Shown piece by piece: positions 31,950 to 42,198 of a stretch of 64,000 bases of DNA. Under the pieces are notes generated by a model that saw only the letters and a list, made by a program, of their open reading frames with translations, did no database searches and was not told the DNA's origin. The stretch is from contig OY730175.1 in the NCBI GenBank assembly GCA_963422465.1, positions 1,798,001 through 1,862,000 on the forward strand, given 5' to 3'. The translations under genes were made by a program, and so were the position numbers. Numbering within the stretch: position 1 is the stretch's first letter; each line of letters opens with the position of its first letter. This stretch comes from Lichina pygmaea (Eukaryota > Ascomycota > Lichinomycetes > Lichinales > Lichinaceae).

Positions 31950-33280
31950 CTGTACTTCTGGAGCTATAGCATCCCCAGAATCACATCATAGTGAAGACCA
32001 GGAGATACAAAGAGAAAGATTTCTTCCTGGTGTACACTATGTGCTGTGGTCATGATTGTCTTGGTGAGATGTGTGGTTTGTGACATCTTGCCATCAAACA
32101 ATCACAATGTGTGTGGGTAGGGGAGAGGTTCTTGGTGAAGAGATTACACAAAGGAAGCACCAATGCAGCCAAATGCTGAACAGCCAGAGTTAATAAGAGT
32201 ATTGCACTTGAATTTCCTATCTAGAATACAAGGAAGAAACAAGCACTTACTGTCTAATTGCTGGTCTGGAGACAGATAGCCAACATGGAGATTCTTTTCA
32301 TGTCCTTGGGTGTGACAATAACCAAGGACTACTTGTTTTCTGACTCTGGAGTAGTCTCAACAGTGGCAGACTTAGTGGTGGTTATGGTGGTGGTAACAAC
32401 AGGTATGCTTTTCACTGGACAGAAGGTTGAGACATGACCTTGGTTCCCACAGTAGAAGCAGAGGTCTTTGCTTCAGTGATGTTCTCACTCTTCTGGCATC
32501 AGCTTAGAGTGGCTGAGATCTATGGTAGGACTTGGTGGCTGTGGTGTGAAGACTGGCTTGATAAACCCTGACTGTGGAACTGAAGCTTGGGTGGGAGGTG
32601 CTTGATGTGGATGGCAAGAGTTGGCAGAAGTGGCACGCAACTGGTTGTCCTGCAGCTGGCATTCCTCAACAAGCTTCTGATAGCTGATGTCCTTGAGGTT
32701 GATGCTGACAAGCTGCTTGGCAAGCTCTTCAGAGATAGTGCATCAAAGATGGCACTTCAAGGTCTTGTTGTCAAAGTCTGTGTGTGGAGCATACTGATTG
32801 AACTCTGTGAAGAACTTGGCAAAGGAACAGTTGGCCTGACACAAGGTGATGAGCTTTCTCTGAGCTAGAAACTCTGGGTCTGGGTCAGAGAAGGTATTCC
32901 AGAGATCTTGGATAATATTGTGCCAGTTAATGTACTGGCCAGCCATGATCTTAGCTGAGATGTAGGACTGTGCAGTGCCAGTCGTGCGTGAAAAGACGTA
33001 CACAATCTACAATGTTTCTGTGGGGCACCAGTCAGTATTGAGTGTTATCTTGAGTGACAGTGATGTGATAAAGCTCTCAAGCTTCTTATACATGATTTCC
33101 GTGTTTCCACCATTGCCACTGAAGATCTCTGGGTCAGCAGTGTGTTCGGACTTGGACTTGGGAGTAGTGTTAGTAGCTTGAATTCACATGGACTCTGCAA
33201 ACATGTTGTGAAGGAACTTATTATTTCCAGTAACTGGCATAGCTTGGTCTGGTTGTTGAGACATGACAAGGATATGAACA
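31950..33280 (-). pseudogene. Gag and protease region of B1 (fossil)
   Basis: Gag reads from about 33280, with the capsid-like block AQSYISAKIMAGQYINWHNI near 32960 and a CCHC-like knuckle near 32440. The protease lies near 32170. Interpretation rests on comparison with B2 and B3. Broken in several places. Confidence 0.8.
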
Positions 33281-33322
33281 TGGCTTGGTGAAGTGTGTTA
33301 TAGTTGGGTAGATCTTTCGTAG

Positions 33323-33596
33323 TGTGACAAGGCAATGGCAGAGCAGAACTCAAGTCTAACTGATTTGGTAACCTTGACCTGACTTGGCTTGAGACTTGAG
33401 ACTTGGATTGATGTACAAGACGAAAGACAAGGAAGGAAGAAAAAGAGAAAAGAAGAGAAGAAGCTGGGGGAGCAGGAGAAGTTCTTATAGGCATGGGATC
33501 AGGCAACAGCAGAGCAAACAGGCAACAGTGCAGATAGAACTTCCCGGTAAGGTGTGTGACTTGTGCCAGATATGCAACTGGGCCAGAACTGTGACA
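33323..33596 (-). repeat. 5' LTR of B1
   Basis: 274 bp, closely matching 27849-28122. The bases after it (TACTGTAAGTATAGC) continue as A-family gag/Cys-His region (compare 8890-8905). Confidence 0.92.
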
Positions 33597-34707
33597 TACT
33601 GTAAGTATAGCTTTCTTGTAGTATTTTTTCTTTGATAGACACAGGTTTATCTTGGTCTCTATCAGAGGTGGTTAAGAGCTCCTGTCTCTTGTCCTGACCT
33701 GTCTGCTCTGGTAGGTTCTTACCTCCTGATGTTACCAGTTAGTGGACTGCTTCCAATAGCTGATTGTATTTATTCTATTGTTTGAGAGGTAGCTAAGCCT
33801 TTCCTGGTGGGTCTTCTGGCTTGATGATATTCCAGTCTCTGTTAAGTGTATTAAGTTGCTGTCAGTGTATCTTGTTCTTTGAACAACAGTCTTTCACTAT
33901 GTGGCCTAGCTTGCCACAGGTATAGTACTTTAGTGCTTTCCTCTTGTGGTTGTTTCTTTCTTTTGTGAATCTTCTCTTGTAGTGGACTGCATCTAGTTCT
34001 ATAAGTACATAGCTATATAGATCATGTGGCAGTGTCTTGTTAGGTGATCTGTAGTGATTGCTCATATACCATGCAGGGTGGCTGTATTCTCTGTTATAGT
34101 GTTTCTCTATTACTTACTCAAAAAGTTTGTTATTAATATCAATAGCTTGTATAATATGTTTGTCCAGTGTCTCAACTGCTTGTCTGTCAAAGGTGATCTT
34201 GTTCTTCATGTTTTCCTTGAGTCCATGTCAGTACATAACTATAAGAGTATTGCTGTCCTACTCAGTCAGTACTGAGTATTGTTTGAACTGTGTGGTGTAC
34301 TCTGTGGTGGAGTGTTGTTACTTGATGTGCTGGATTATTTGTATAGCCACTTTGTTTTCATTAGATAGTCCAAGAATCTTCTTGACTTCTTTCTTGAATA
34401 GTCTCTATGTAGTTATCCATTCATCTGTGCTATCATTACCTCTGTTTCCTGAGAGATGTTTGTTGATGTAGAGCTTAATCCATCAATAAGTGTTACCTCT
34501 TATGTAAGTGGTTGCAAAGAGAAATCACTTTTCTTTTGGCAGCTTTATCTCTGGTTAGAATTAAAAGTAGACTTGGAGTTGCATAAGCCAATCATCAACT
34601 TTATTCCTTTCACTGTAGAACAGGTCTGGCTTAGCAATACCAATCTTTCCATCTGGGAATACAGAGTTGGTTACTTCTGAGGTACTCATCCTTGAAGGTC
34701 TTCAAAG

Positions 34708-35136
34708 TATTGCAGTCTGTACTGTACTATTCTACCCAAGTGTAGGATTAGGGCAAGATGTGGAAGGCAGGTTGGTTCTCACAGGAGAGAAGTGTCAAGG
34801 AGTGTGAAGAGGTTTGGTGGAATGTGGTGGTGATGACACCTAATCAGTGGCTTTATACAAGATTGTGGTTTGTATTAAAGTAGATCTAGTTGTCTGGATC
34901 ATAACATGAGTTGAAGATGATTATTCCATAAGGGAACTATCACCTGACTATATAGTACTCAGTTTTCAAGCTCAGCAAGCTGTGCTTACTTTACTCACTG
35001 TTAAGCCTGTCAAGCTGTGCTTGAAAAGCTTGATGTATATACATACTATGTCAAGCTTGTCAAGCTGTGCTCACAAGTCTTGATGTATATACACGCTGTG
35101 TCAAGCTGGTCAAGTTGGGCTTGCCATGCTTGATGT
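34708..35136 (-). repeat. 5' LTR of A4, first part
   Basis: A-type LTR with a subtype-specific 50-bp array (units at about 35011, 35061 and 35111) built on CAAGCT/AGCTTG. It resumes after the LINE at 37601 and ends GTAACA at 37756-37761. Confidence 0.87.
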
Positions 35137-35314
35137 TTTTTATTTTTATTTTTTTATTTGATTCTTACACTGGTAGTAGCTTTACAGCCATGCAGATCTT
35201 CTAGCTAATAGTGAACTCCTTCAGAAAACCTTTGAAGAGATAAAAACTGAAGGCAGAGTGTGACTAGGGAATGTAACAAAAGGAATCTTGAAGTTTCTGG
35301 TAAGAGAAGAGAAT

Positions 35315-36483
35315 CTAGGTATTGGGTTGGGAATAGTGGAGTTTGAAAGCTAGATTAAACTGGTTTAGTCTTTTCAAAGACATAAACCAGTACAAGAACT
35401 TCTGTAGTAGCTCTGGGTTTGAAATAATAGTGGTGAAGTCTTGGGGATTAAAAGAGACTTGTTGTCTTTGTCTTGAATAAAGAGAGCATGAAGAGGTGAT
35501 ATGTTTTGCAGTTTCTTCTGCTTGGCCACACACACATAGTGGGGTAGGGAAGTCAGGAACTCCAGCTCTGAAAAGAAAACTTGCCAGACCAATTCTTCCA
35601 GTCCTGATTTGCAGTAGCAGACTTGCCTCAGCTTTCTGTAACTCTTTGTAGAGCTTCAGATTGTTTTTGTGTGGCTTTTGACAGAAAGTCTGCCAGCCTG
35701 GATAGCTTCTTCTTTTCTTCTCTTCCCATTGGTCTTCCCACTCTTTAGTAAAGAGCTTTTGTAGTTCTTTCTTTGAACTAGCCTGGTTAGTAGTTATTTG
35801 ACTTAACCAAGTGAATTTCCACTTAGGAGAGATAGTTGAGGATTCCTTTAAAGATTTCTTCAAGAGAGGCATAGCTGGAAATAGTGGAAAAGATACTGTC
35901 AAGAAAGTATTTGAGAGGGGAGTTTTGAATAGAAGAAAGAAAACAGGCAGTGCGAAATTTAAAGTATAGGTCTAGAGGTAGAAGAAAAAGCTCACTCTCT
36001 AATAGAAAAGAAGGAGTGGCTTTGAAAGCACCCCCAATAAGTCTTAGGCATCTGTTTTGAAATGAAACAAGAGAAGAGATATTGGAGGATTTTCTTAGAG
36101 GGTTAAACCAGATCCCCACTGCATAGCTCAGTAGAGATCTCAGTATAGCAGTGTACACCAGACGTGATGTGTGAACTGGAAAGCCCCAAGTAGAATAGGA
36201 AGTTCTAGAAAGAGAAGAGAGTGCTTTCTGTGCTTTTTGAAGAATAATCCTCTGGTGTTTGTGCCAGTGGAGCTTTGCATCTAGGTACACTCTAAGTACT
36301 CGCACTTCTTTTTTGGTTTGAGAATCACATTCCCCAGTCTGAGCTTGAGCTGAAGATTGTCTGATCTTCTTCTGGAAAAATGAAGTATTTTATATTTCTC
36401 AGGTGAGAAGACTATTCCATGTCTTGCAGCCCAGGATAGACATTTGTGGTGTGTGTTCTTTAACTTCAGAAGGTTACTTTTCA
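35315..36483 (-). pseudogene. LINE L ORF2 fragment in the chimera
   Basis: RT from the segment after FADD (KSNLLKLKNTHHKC) through the thumb to the C-terminal CVCGQAEETAKHITSSC, ending at 35315. One or two frame changes occur, near 36290 and 35850. It lacks the RT catalytic blocks, so it is non-functional. Confidence 0.85.
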
Positions 36484-37600
36484 GGGCCACAGTCGTACTA
36501 TGCCAGAACATAGTGTAGAGTTGGCACCCCCCCACAGGGTCTCTACCACACTTTCCCACAGTCCCGAGGTCTCTTGCACTCTGCTGTATGTGCTCACCCC
36601 TGGGATCCTGCTTCAGAGCGCTGGGTCACCAGCCCAGAGCCCACGCTCCAACTGTAGTTTGCTCTCTGAGCTTGTCGTTTGCAGCCTAAGCCTGCACTCC
36701 GTACGAACCGGCATGCGCATCTGTCTTCTCAGGCCATATAGACAGTCTCGTAGTAGGCCCAGGCCCTACCTCTGTCACTGCCATTATATGCCACGTCTCG
36801 CAGTTGTTAACTGTTTTGTGTTACCTTCGCAGATCTCTTGTACAAAGGCCAACCATGCCTCGCAGGCCTTACAGATCCTGCAGGCTGTGCCAGCACCTGC
36901 AGGGCTGCCTTTCCAGCCCACTAACCAAGTAGGGAGAAGTTCTCCTTGGCCCACTGTCACCTGTGGAGCTCCGGTTGCACCTGTTGGCCCACTGGATAAC
37001 CCAGTCCCCTGGCCCCAGATTGTGGATTGTACGAAGAGACTTTGTGGCAAGGCCTTAGGCAAAACCATCAAGCCAGCACTTTGGCTATCACACAGTCCTT
37101 AGGCACTGGAGTGGTGACATCTCCTCGTACAACCACTCTCCTTCTTTAACAGGTGGTCCCTGTTCGATTAACAACACTGCAGTGCCAAGGCCACTCCCCC
37201 CCTAGCAGATCCTCATGTGTTAGCTGGAGACTCTGCTAGGAGGGTGACGTGATGAGAACTCCTCTCGACTACTCCAGAGGTGCCCTATCAGATGCCTAGA
37301 CTTCACATCCACCAGCTGTGGGGCTGGCTTCAGGCTGTAGCGTACACGGTAGTCGTCTGTCAGGTGGTTTTCCTCTCCCAAGCTTGGTCGCAGTCCTCTG
37401 TTCTGCTGTAGCTGTTTCACAGGGGCATCCAGAGTGCCTGCGCGACACCTCCAGTGGCCTGTCACTCCGCAACACCAGCAGCTTGACTGGTGACTTGATT
37501 AGCTCTCAGTGCAGCGACTACGAGCAGCCTGGGAAGCCACCCACCATCGACTGCCCTGAGGTTCCCAGCCTGCACCACGTGGAGGTTCGAGTCGTTGCAG
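36484..37600 (-). pseudogene. Tad1-like LINE T, 5' region in the chimera
   Basis: Begins at the presumed T 5' end (37600), with about 300 bp shared with T1 (10649-10947). The remainder lacks a clear long frame. The last about 120 bp (36484-36600) match the start of the T3 RT region (63880-64000). A typical Tad element would need several kb between these parts, so the T portion is probably internally deleted. A short open piece at 36784-37071 is not recognisable. Confidence 0.65.
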
Positions 37601-37761
37601 GCCATGCTTGATGTATATACACACTATGTCAAGCAACCCCTGGTCAGTCTTGACAGTCACATGACTTCGTCCCATGTTGTGCTGCTTGGTACTTCCACTC
37701 AGTATTCTGTCTGTTGCTCTCTGTGAGTATATAAGGACTGTGTTCCTCCTGGGTTGTAACA

Positions 37762-39319
37762 AAAAACCTCTCCCTGCAGCACCTAAGGCAGTGCTATCCT
37801 ATTGAGTAATCTGTGGAACATGGGGGGTGACTGGCTAGTAGCCAGTCTCCAGCTACTCCTGAGCCCAGGAGAACTGGGGAAGGACACCATAGTGTAGGAT
37901 CCACAAGGTGAGGGTGGCAGCAGGCCACAGGCACAATCTCATCACCTGATAGTCAGTAGTAGCAGCCGCAGTGTATAAGCTGTGGCGTACTCACTGCAGC
38001 TGTGGGCAGTCTAGGATAACATGCTTGGCTGTCTCCCACTGTGCCCCACAGCTGCAGGCAGGTGTCAGAAAGCCAGGGACTTAACACTTGCAAAGAAAGG
38101 CAGCTAGCCTGACCTTACCTGTATGTATCTGTGTTAAGATACTGCTCTGCACTTTGGAGAGGCCGGCTCAAAGCTGGAGAGTTGCCTGGTATAGCATCTT
38201 ATCCGGCTTCCAATTATCACCACCTCCAGGGTCTGAGTCAAGCAGTTGCACTTGCAGTTGGGGCTCTCTGTGGAGCTTGTGCTATTGTTCCCAGCACCAC
38301 TATTCTGCCAGCAGACAGGCTTGCCAAACTGTCTGTGGGGGAGTGCTCAGGGGTGGGGTGGCTGCGGGGTGGCTGTCAGCCCACAGAGGCAGGCTGATGC
38401 AGCTCTTGGTGGACTCCAGTGCCTGCTGGGGCCAGATGATTGATTTGGCCCAGTGGTGTCACACTTGACCAGGTGAGATGTAGACTTGACAGTGTCAGCC
38501 TGGGCACTGGGCAAGTTGGTACTTGAGTTGCTTGCAGGTCTTCTAGATCTCTGCCTGGACTCTGGAGACTTCTATCTGGGTGTGTGCCTGCAGTTGTAGC
38601 TGTGCCATGTGAGCCCGGAGTGGTGGGACTGCCACCTCACTCTCCAGTTGTTTCTGGCTGGTAGCTCTGAAGCCACCAGTGACTGATTGAAGGCAGTGTT
38701 GTTGCTGTCATTCCAGAGTATCACCAATCCAGTGTCAGTGCACTGGCCTCAGGAGGCCATCCAACAGAGTCCACACTGTCACTCTGTAGGTGATAATTGG
38801 GCACACCACTGTGTTGTAGACCAGCCTTGCTTTGTCAAAGATAGCTCCCCAGGTGGACCCCGTGATGGCGGAGAGAGCTTGGCTCTGCTGAGTCACCTGT
38901 TCCACTGTGTGTTTCATGTGAGGTTCCCAGCGGAGCTTTGAGTCCAGCGAAATGCTGAGTATGCGGAGAGTCGGCTGTGGGGTCTTGGTGATACTCTCCA
39001 GGCTGACTCTTGCAGCCATGTTAAATCTCTTTGGTGATCAAGTCAGGTGCATCAGTTCATACTTGTGTGGGGTGAAGAAGGCTCTGTGGCAGTGGGCCCA
39101 GGTGATGCAGCTGCAGTGTACATGCTCAAGGACCCGGCAGTTGCTCTCTGTACTACTACCAATAACTAGAATATTAACATTATCCACAAAGCTGATAGCT
39201 GACACCTTTCCAGTTCCTCAGGCACAGAAATCCACCAGGTCTTTATTGAAGAAAAAGAACAGGATTGGTGAGACTGGAGACTTCTGCGGTATGCCAGTGG
39301 CCACCTGGTGGGTGTCACT
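37762..39319 (-). mobile_element. Tad1-like LINE T3, 3' half
   Basis: Reads leftward from the A3 insertion. RT palm remnants: GIPQKSPVSPILFFFFNKDL near 39270 and a FVDNVN box near 39180 where FADD is expected. Then RILSISLDSKLRWEPHMKH and the STWGAIFDKARLVYNTVVCP block (38735-39019), and a C-terminal CSCGAQWETAKHVILDC motif near 38030. These blocks are diagnostic of fungal Tad1. The catalytic box has lost an Asp and several stops are present, so it is dead. The left end abuts the A4 LTR; no poly-A tail is visible. Confidence 0.85.
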
Positions 39320-39924
39320 TGTTGTGGTCTGTACTGTGCTGTCCTAACCAAGTATAGGATTAAGGGTGAGATGTGGAAGGCGGGTTGGTTCTCGCAGGAG
39401 AGGAGTGTCAAGGAGTGTGAAGAGGTTTGGTGGAATGTGGTGGTGGTGACACCTGATCAATAGCTTCGTACAAAAGGATTGTATTGAAGTAGATCTAGTT
39501 GTCTGGATCACAACATAAGTTGAAGACAATTGTTCTATAAGGGAACTATCACCAGACTATATAGTGCTGGCCTGTCAAGATAATCAAGATTGTCTTGACA
39601 GTCTTGACATCAAGACAGGTGAGATTGTCTTGACACATCATGCACTCTGTGTCAAGACAGGTGAGATTGTCTCAACAGTCCCACCATGTTATGCACCCTG
39701 TGTTGAGACTGGTGAGATTGTCTCAACATGTCATGCATGCTGTGTCAAGACAGGTGAGATTGTCTTGATACTTCATGCATGCTGCGTCAAGCCACCCGTG
39801 TTTGTCTCAACAGTCACGTGACCCTTTGTCAGTTTGGTCACTTGACTTTTCCATAGTGTCCTCTTGTCTGGCCCGTGGCCTGTCTGCTTATAAATAAGTG
39901 GCTCCCTTCCCAGGGATCGTAACA
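39320..39924 (-). repeat. 3' LTR of A3
   Basis: 605 bp, from TGTTGTGGTC to GTAACA, with a 42-bp-type array about one unit shorter than in the 5' LTR. A polypurine tract in element orientation lies beside 39924. It has lost nearly all the CpG sites still present in the 5' LTR. Confidence 0.9.
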
Positions 39925-40049
39925 CTATCCTCTCCTTCATTCATTGTCCTGATGAATTCTTGAGTATGTCTGCAAGATCACATGCCTCTGCTTACTGAAG
40001 ACAACTGGCAGCCCAGATCTGTGATCATAACTTTGTGTCACTTGCTCTG

Positions 40050-40440
40050 TGTGACTTCTGTGTTTTGAACCACAAGCCCTGTTTCTGAATATCTGACAAC
40101 AACGATAAGTTGAAGTGCACTAAATGCACTTGCTGTGGGAAGTCCTGTGTGTCACTTTCTTGGAAGTTGTTGAACATGATCCAAGATAATCTTCGCAAGG
40201 ATGTGGCCACTGAAAAGGTGATGTGTGACGCACTCTTCGAACAGCTTGCTGCAGTGCAAGTTTGTCTGTCTTGGAAGTGAAAAGTCCTTGAAGGTGCTGA
40301 GGGTTGAGTGAAGAAGAAGCTCCAGTGTCTTGTTACTGAAATGGAGGTGGATGGTGAAGACTTGGCGGTGACAGTCATTGATGTGTCCACGCTGCAGGCT
40401 GAGCTGTTCAGTCCTGCTTCCGCTGGAACTGCTGCAGGAG
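40050..40440 (+). pseudogene. Antisense Zn2Cys6-like frame of A3 (fossil)
   Basis: Cysteine codons between 40050 and 40148 on the strand opposite gag-pol show CX2CX6CX11CX2CX6C, the same spacing as A1. It is followed by a leucine- and glutamate-rich stretch (ALFEQLAAVQVCLSWK and later LQAELFSPASAG). TTATAAATA in the LTR (39888-39896) faces this frame. The frame is broken. Confidence 0.6.
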
Positions 40441-41498
40441 GAGCTGGCAGTTCGTGAGGTTTCTAAGTGGTTCCCAGGTATTTTCCGAGTCTGGGTAGTT
40501 TTTCCACTTGACAAGGTATCGCTGACCTTTTCTCTTCAGGATGTGTTCAACCTTGAATTCCTGTTCTTCCTCTGGTTGGTAATAAAATGTTTCCTGCAAG
40601 GGTGTGCTCTGGTCAGCTAATTCAATCATTGAGATGTGAAAGTTTGGATGTACCTGAGCGTCTCTTGGTAGTCGCAGTCTGATGTTGACTGGTCCAGTTC
40701 TTTCTTTGACTGGAAATAGTCTGACTTTGACATAGTCCAGTTTCTTTGTTCTTGGTTTCTTGACTTTCCAATTTTTTGTGAGAAGGTAGACTTTATCCCC
40801 CTTCTTCAGCTGAGGTGCTATTTTCGATTTTTTGTCTATTTGGTGTTGCATCTTTTCTGAAGTCTCTTGAAGGTAGTGCCTCATCATCGTGTGTGTTTGT
40901 TGTAGGAGCTTGTTGTGTTGGAGTGCTTTCTCTGTGTTTGGTGAAGCTCTGCTTGGTATTCTGATGTTTGTGTGTTGTCCAAAATTGGTAAAGAATAGTG
41001 ATTTCTTTGTTGAGTCTGATCTGTGCTGGTTAATTGCCAGCTGTGCCACTGGTAATAGCTGTACCCAATTGCTGTGGGTCTGGTTGATGTAATACTGCAA
41101 ATAAGTCTCCAGGACTTGGTTTGCTTGCTCTGTCTGGCTGTCAGTTCGTGGGTGATAGACTGTAGACATTTTGAGTTTTGTTCCCATGGCTGCACTGATT
41201 GTTTTCCAGTAGTTGGATGTGAAGAGTTTGTCTCTGTCAGTAATGACTGTAATTAGAACTCTGTGGTCTCTGACCAATCTGTCCAGTAGGAGGTGTCCCA
41301 ACTGCTCTGCTGTGTGGGTTTCCTTGAATAGTACCACTATTAGGTATTTTGTGAATCTGTCCACAATCACCATAATTAAATTGTAGGTGATTCCGGTGAC
41401 TGGGTCTTTGGACTTGGGTAGCTTTGTGATGAAGTCTATTGACATGTCTTCCCAAGGGCCTCTTGGTATTGTGTTCGGGTGTCCTTCTCTGTTTAGCT
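40408..41498 (-). pseudogene. Integrase core and chromodomain of A3 (fossil)
   Basis: A long open stretch holding the integrase core (DFITKLPKSKDPVTGITYNL, ITDRDKLFTSNYW and the VYHPRTDSQTEQANQVLETY block), GDKVYLL, and the chromodomain VEHILKRKGQRYLVKWKNYP followed by an acidic NTWEP. The integrase N-terminal zinc region lies on the far side of L2 (52592-52850). The separation is due to the L2 insertion. Confidence 0.88.
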
Positions 41499-41510
41499 TA
41501 TATCTTCCAT

Positions 41511-42198
41511 CAAAAAACTCTTCCCAGTACCACATCGTCAAAGGACCATCACTTTTGACAATCAGCGGATTTGGTCATAAGTCCTGGAAACCAGTCGTGA
41601 AGCTTGCTGAAACCACCCACTTCCCAAGAGTGAAAACCCATCACTTTTCTGAATCAGGCCTATTGGTCAAAAGTTGTGATCCCAGAACTCACGTCTTCTT
41701 GCTTCAACTACCAACCACCCAGCCACAACAAGAGTGAGAGGGACCAGAGGTATTCTGAAGGACTGGGCAAAGCTCTACCTACCTTGGAACAATCAGCCCT
41801 GAGACTAAAACTCAGGATTGAGCCAGCACTCCCAGTCTATCAGAGATAAAACACAAAACCTCTCCTAAAAGTGAGAAACACCCACCAACAAGGAGATCAG
41901 GGCTCCCAGGATAAGAGGAATAGTTTAGAGCTTGCCTCTAGTGCTGGTAGAGTTGAAAAACTCTAGGAAAGCTCAGGCAGGGGGTGTGGTCCCTAGCTTG
42001 AGTTAATACAACCAGATTTCCCTAGAGTCTAGTTGGAAAAGACTGCCCAGGAAAGTACAGTCTTGGGGAGTGGTCCCAGGATTGTGCAACTACTGCTAGG
42101 AACCAGGTGACCCTTTGCGAACAACTGGAAGAAGCCTCCAAAAGAGCCTCACCAATCCCAGTCAAAAAGAACTGCTGGAAGACACCCAAAATCACATA
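41511..42198 (+). other. 5' UTR of LINE L2
   Basis: About 690 bp before the ORF1 start. No long frame. Since the upstream edge coincides with the target duplication, this is probably the full 5' end and would carry the internal promoter. I see no TATA box or other named signal. Confidence 0.6.

Larger units (their letters stand above)
27849..33596 (-). mobile_element. Ty3/Gypsy element B1, both LTRs present (fossil)
   Basis: Complete in layout: 5' LTR 33323-33596, gag, protease, RT, RNase H, integrase, a polypurine tract beside 28122, and 3' LTR 27849-28122. SINE S2 lies in the integrase region. The two LTRs differ at about six positions by eye (274 bp). The flanks do not match: the left is B3 pol ending ACTCA, the right is A-family gag starting TACTG, so B1 is probably a recombinant. 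Coding region broken at many points. Confidence 0.92.
35137..37600 (-). mobile_element. Chimeric LINE: T 5' end fused to L 3' end
   Basis: A single insertion in the A4 LTR bounded by the perfect 14-bp duplication GCCATGCTTGATGT (35123-35136 and 37601-37614). Its 3' part (35137-36483) is LINE L with an A-rich tail. Its 5' part (36484-37600) is the Tad1-like LINE T from its very 5' end. One duplication around both parts means they were inserted together, which points to a template switch during target-primed reverse transcription. Magnaporthe MINE elements are a known parallel. Confidence 0.88.
33597..37761 (-). mobile_element. Gypsy A4 remnant: 5' LTR and gag (fossil)
   Basis: 5' part of an A element: LTR (34708-35136 continuing at 37601-37761 around the chimeric LINE) and gag with a knuckle (33862-34690; CGKLGHIVKDC near 33890). 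It is cut at the Cys/His-rich region by B1. Strongly CpG-depleted, so older than A3. It may be the other half of A2, separated by the B1/B3 rearrangement, but the outer duplication cannot be tested. Broken at many points. Confidence 0.85.

Noticed and set aside
36500-37102. 200-codon frame on the + strand as a host gene
   Set aside because: It is opposite to the T LINE part of the chimeric insertion, has no recognisable domain, and its start matches T sequence at the end of the window.
37580-37592. B-box-like GGTTCGAGTC in the T 5' region, hinting at a pol III promoter or another SINE
   Set aside because: No matching A box at a suitable distance. The segment is the 5' end of the T LINE in the complementary orientation.
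22283-37761. A2 and A4 as the two ends of one A element
   Set aside because: Plausible from subtype and age, but the left LTR edge is truncated and no duplication can be compared, so they are listed separately.
41511-42198. Host gene exon between the A3 integrase and LINE ORF1
   Set aside because: The segment starts exactly at the L2 target duplication and has no coding signal. It is best explained as the LINE 5' UTR.
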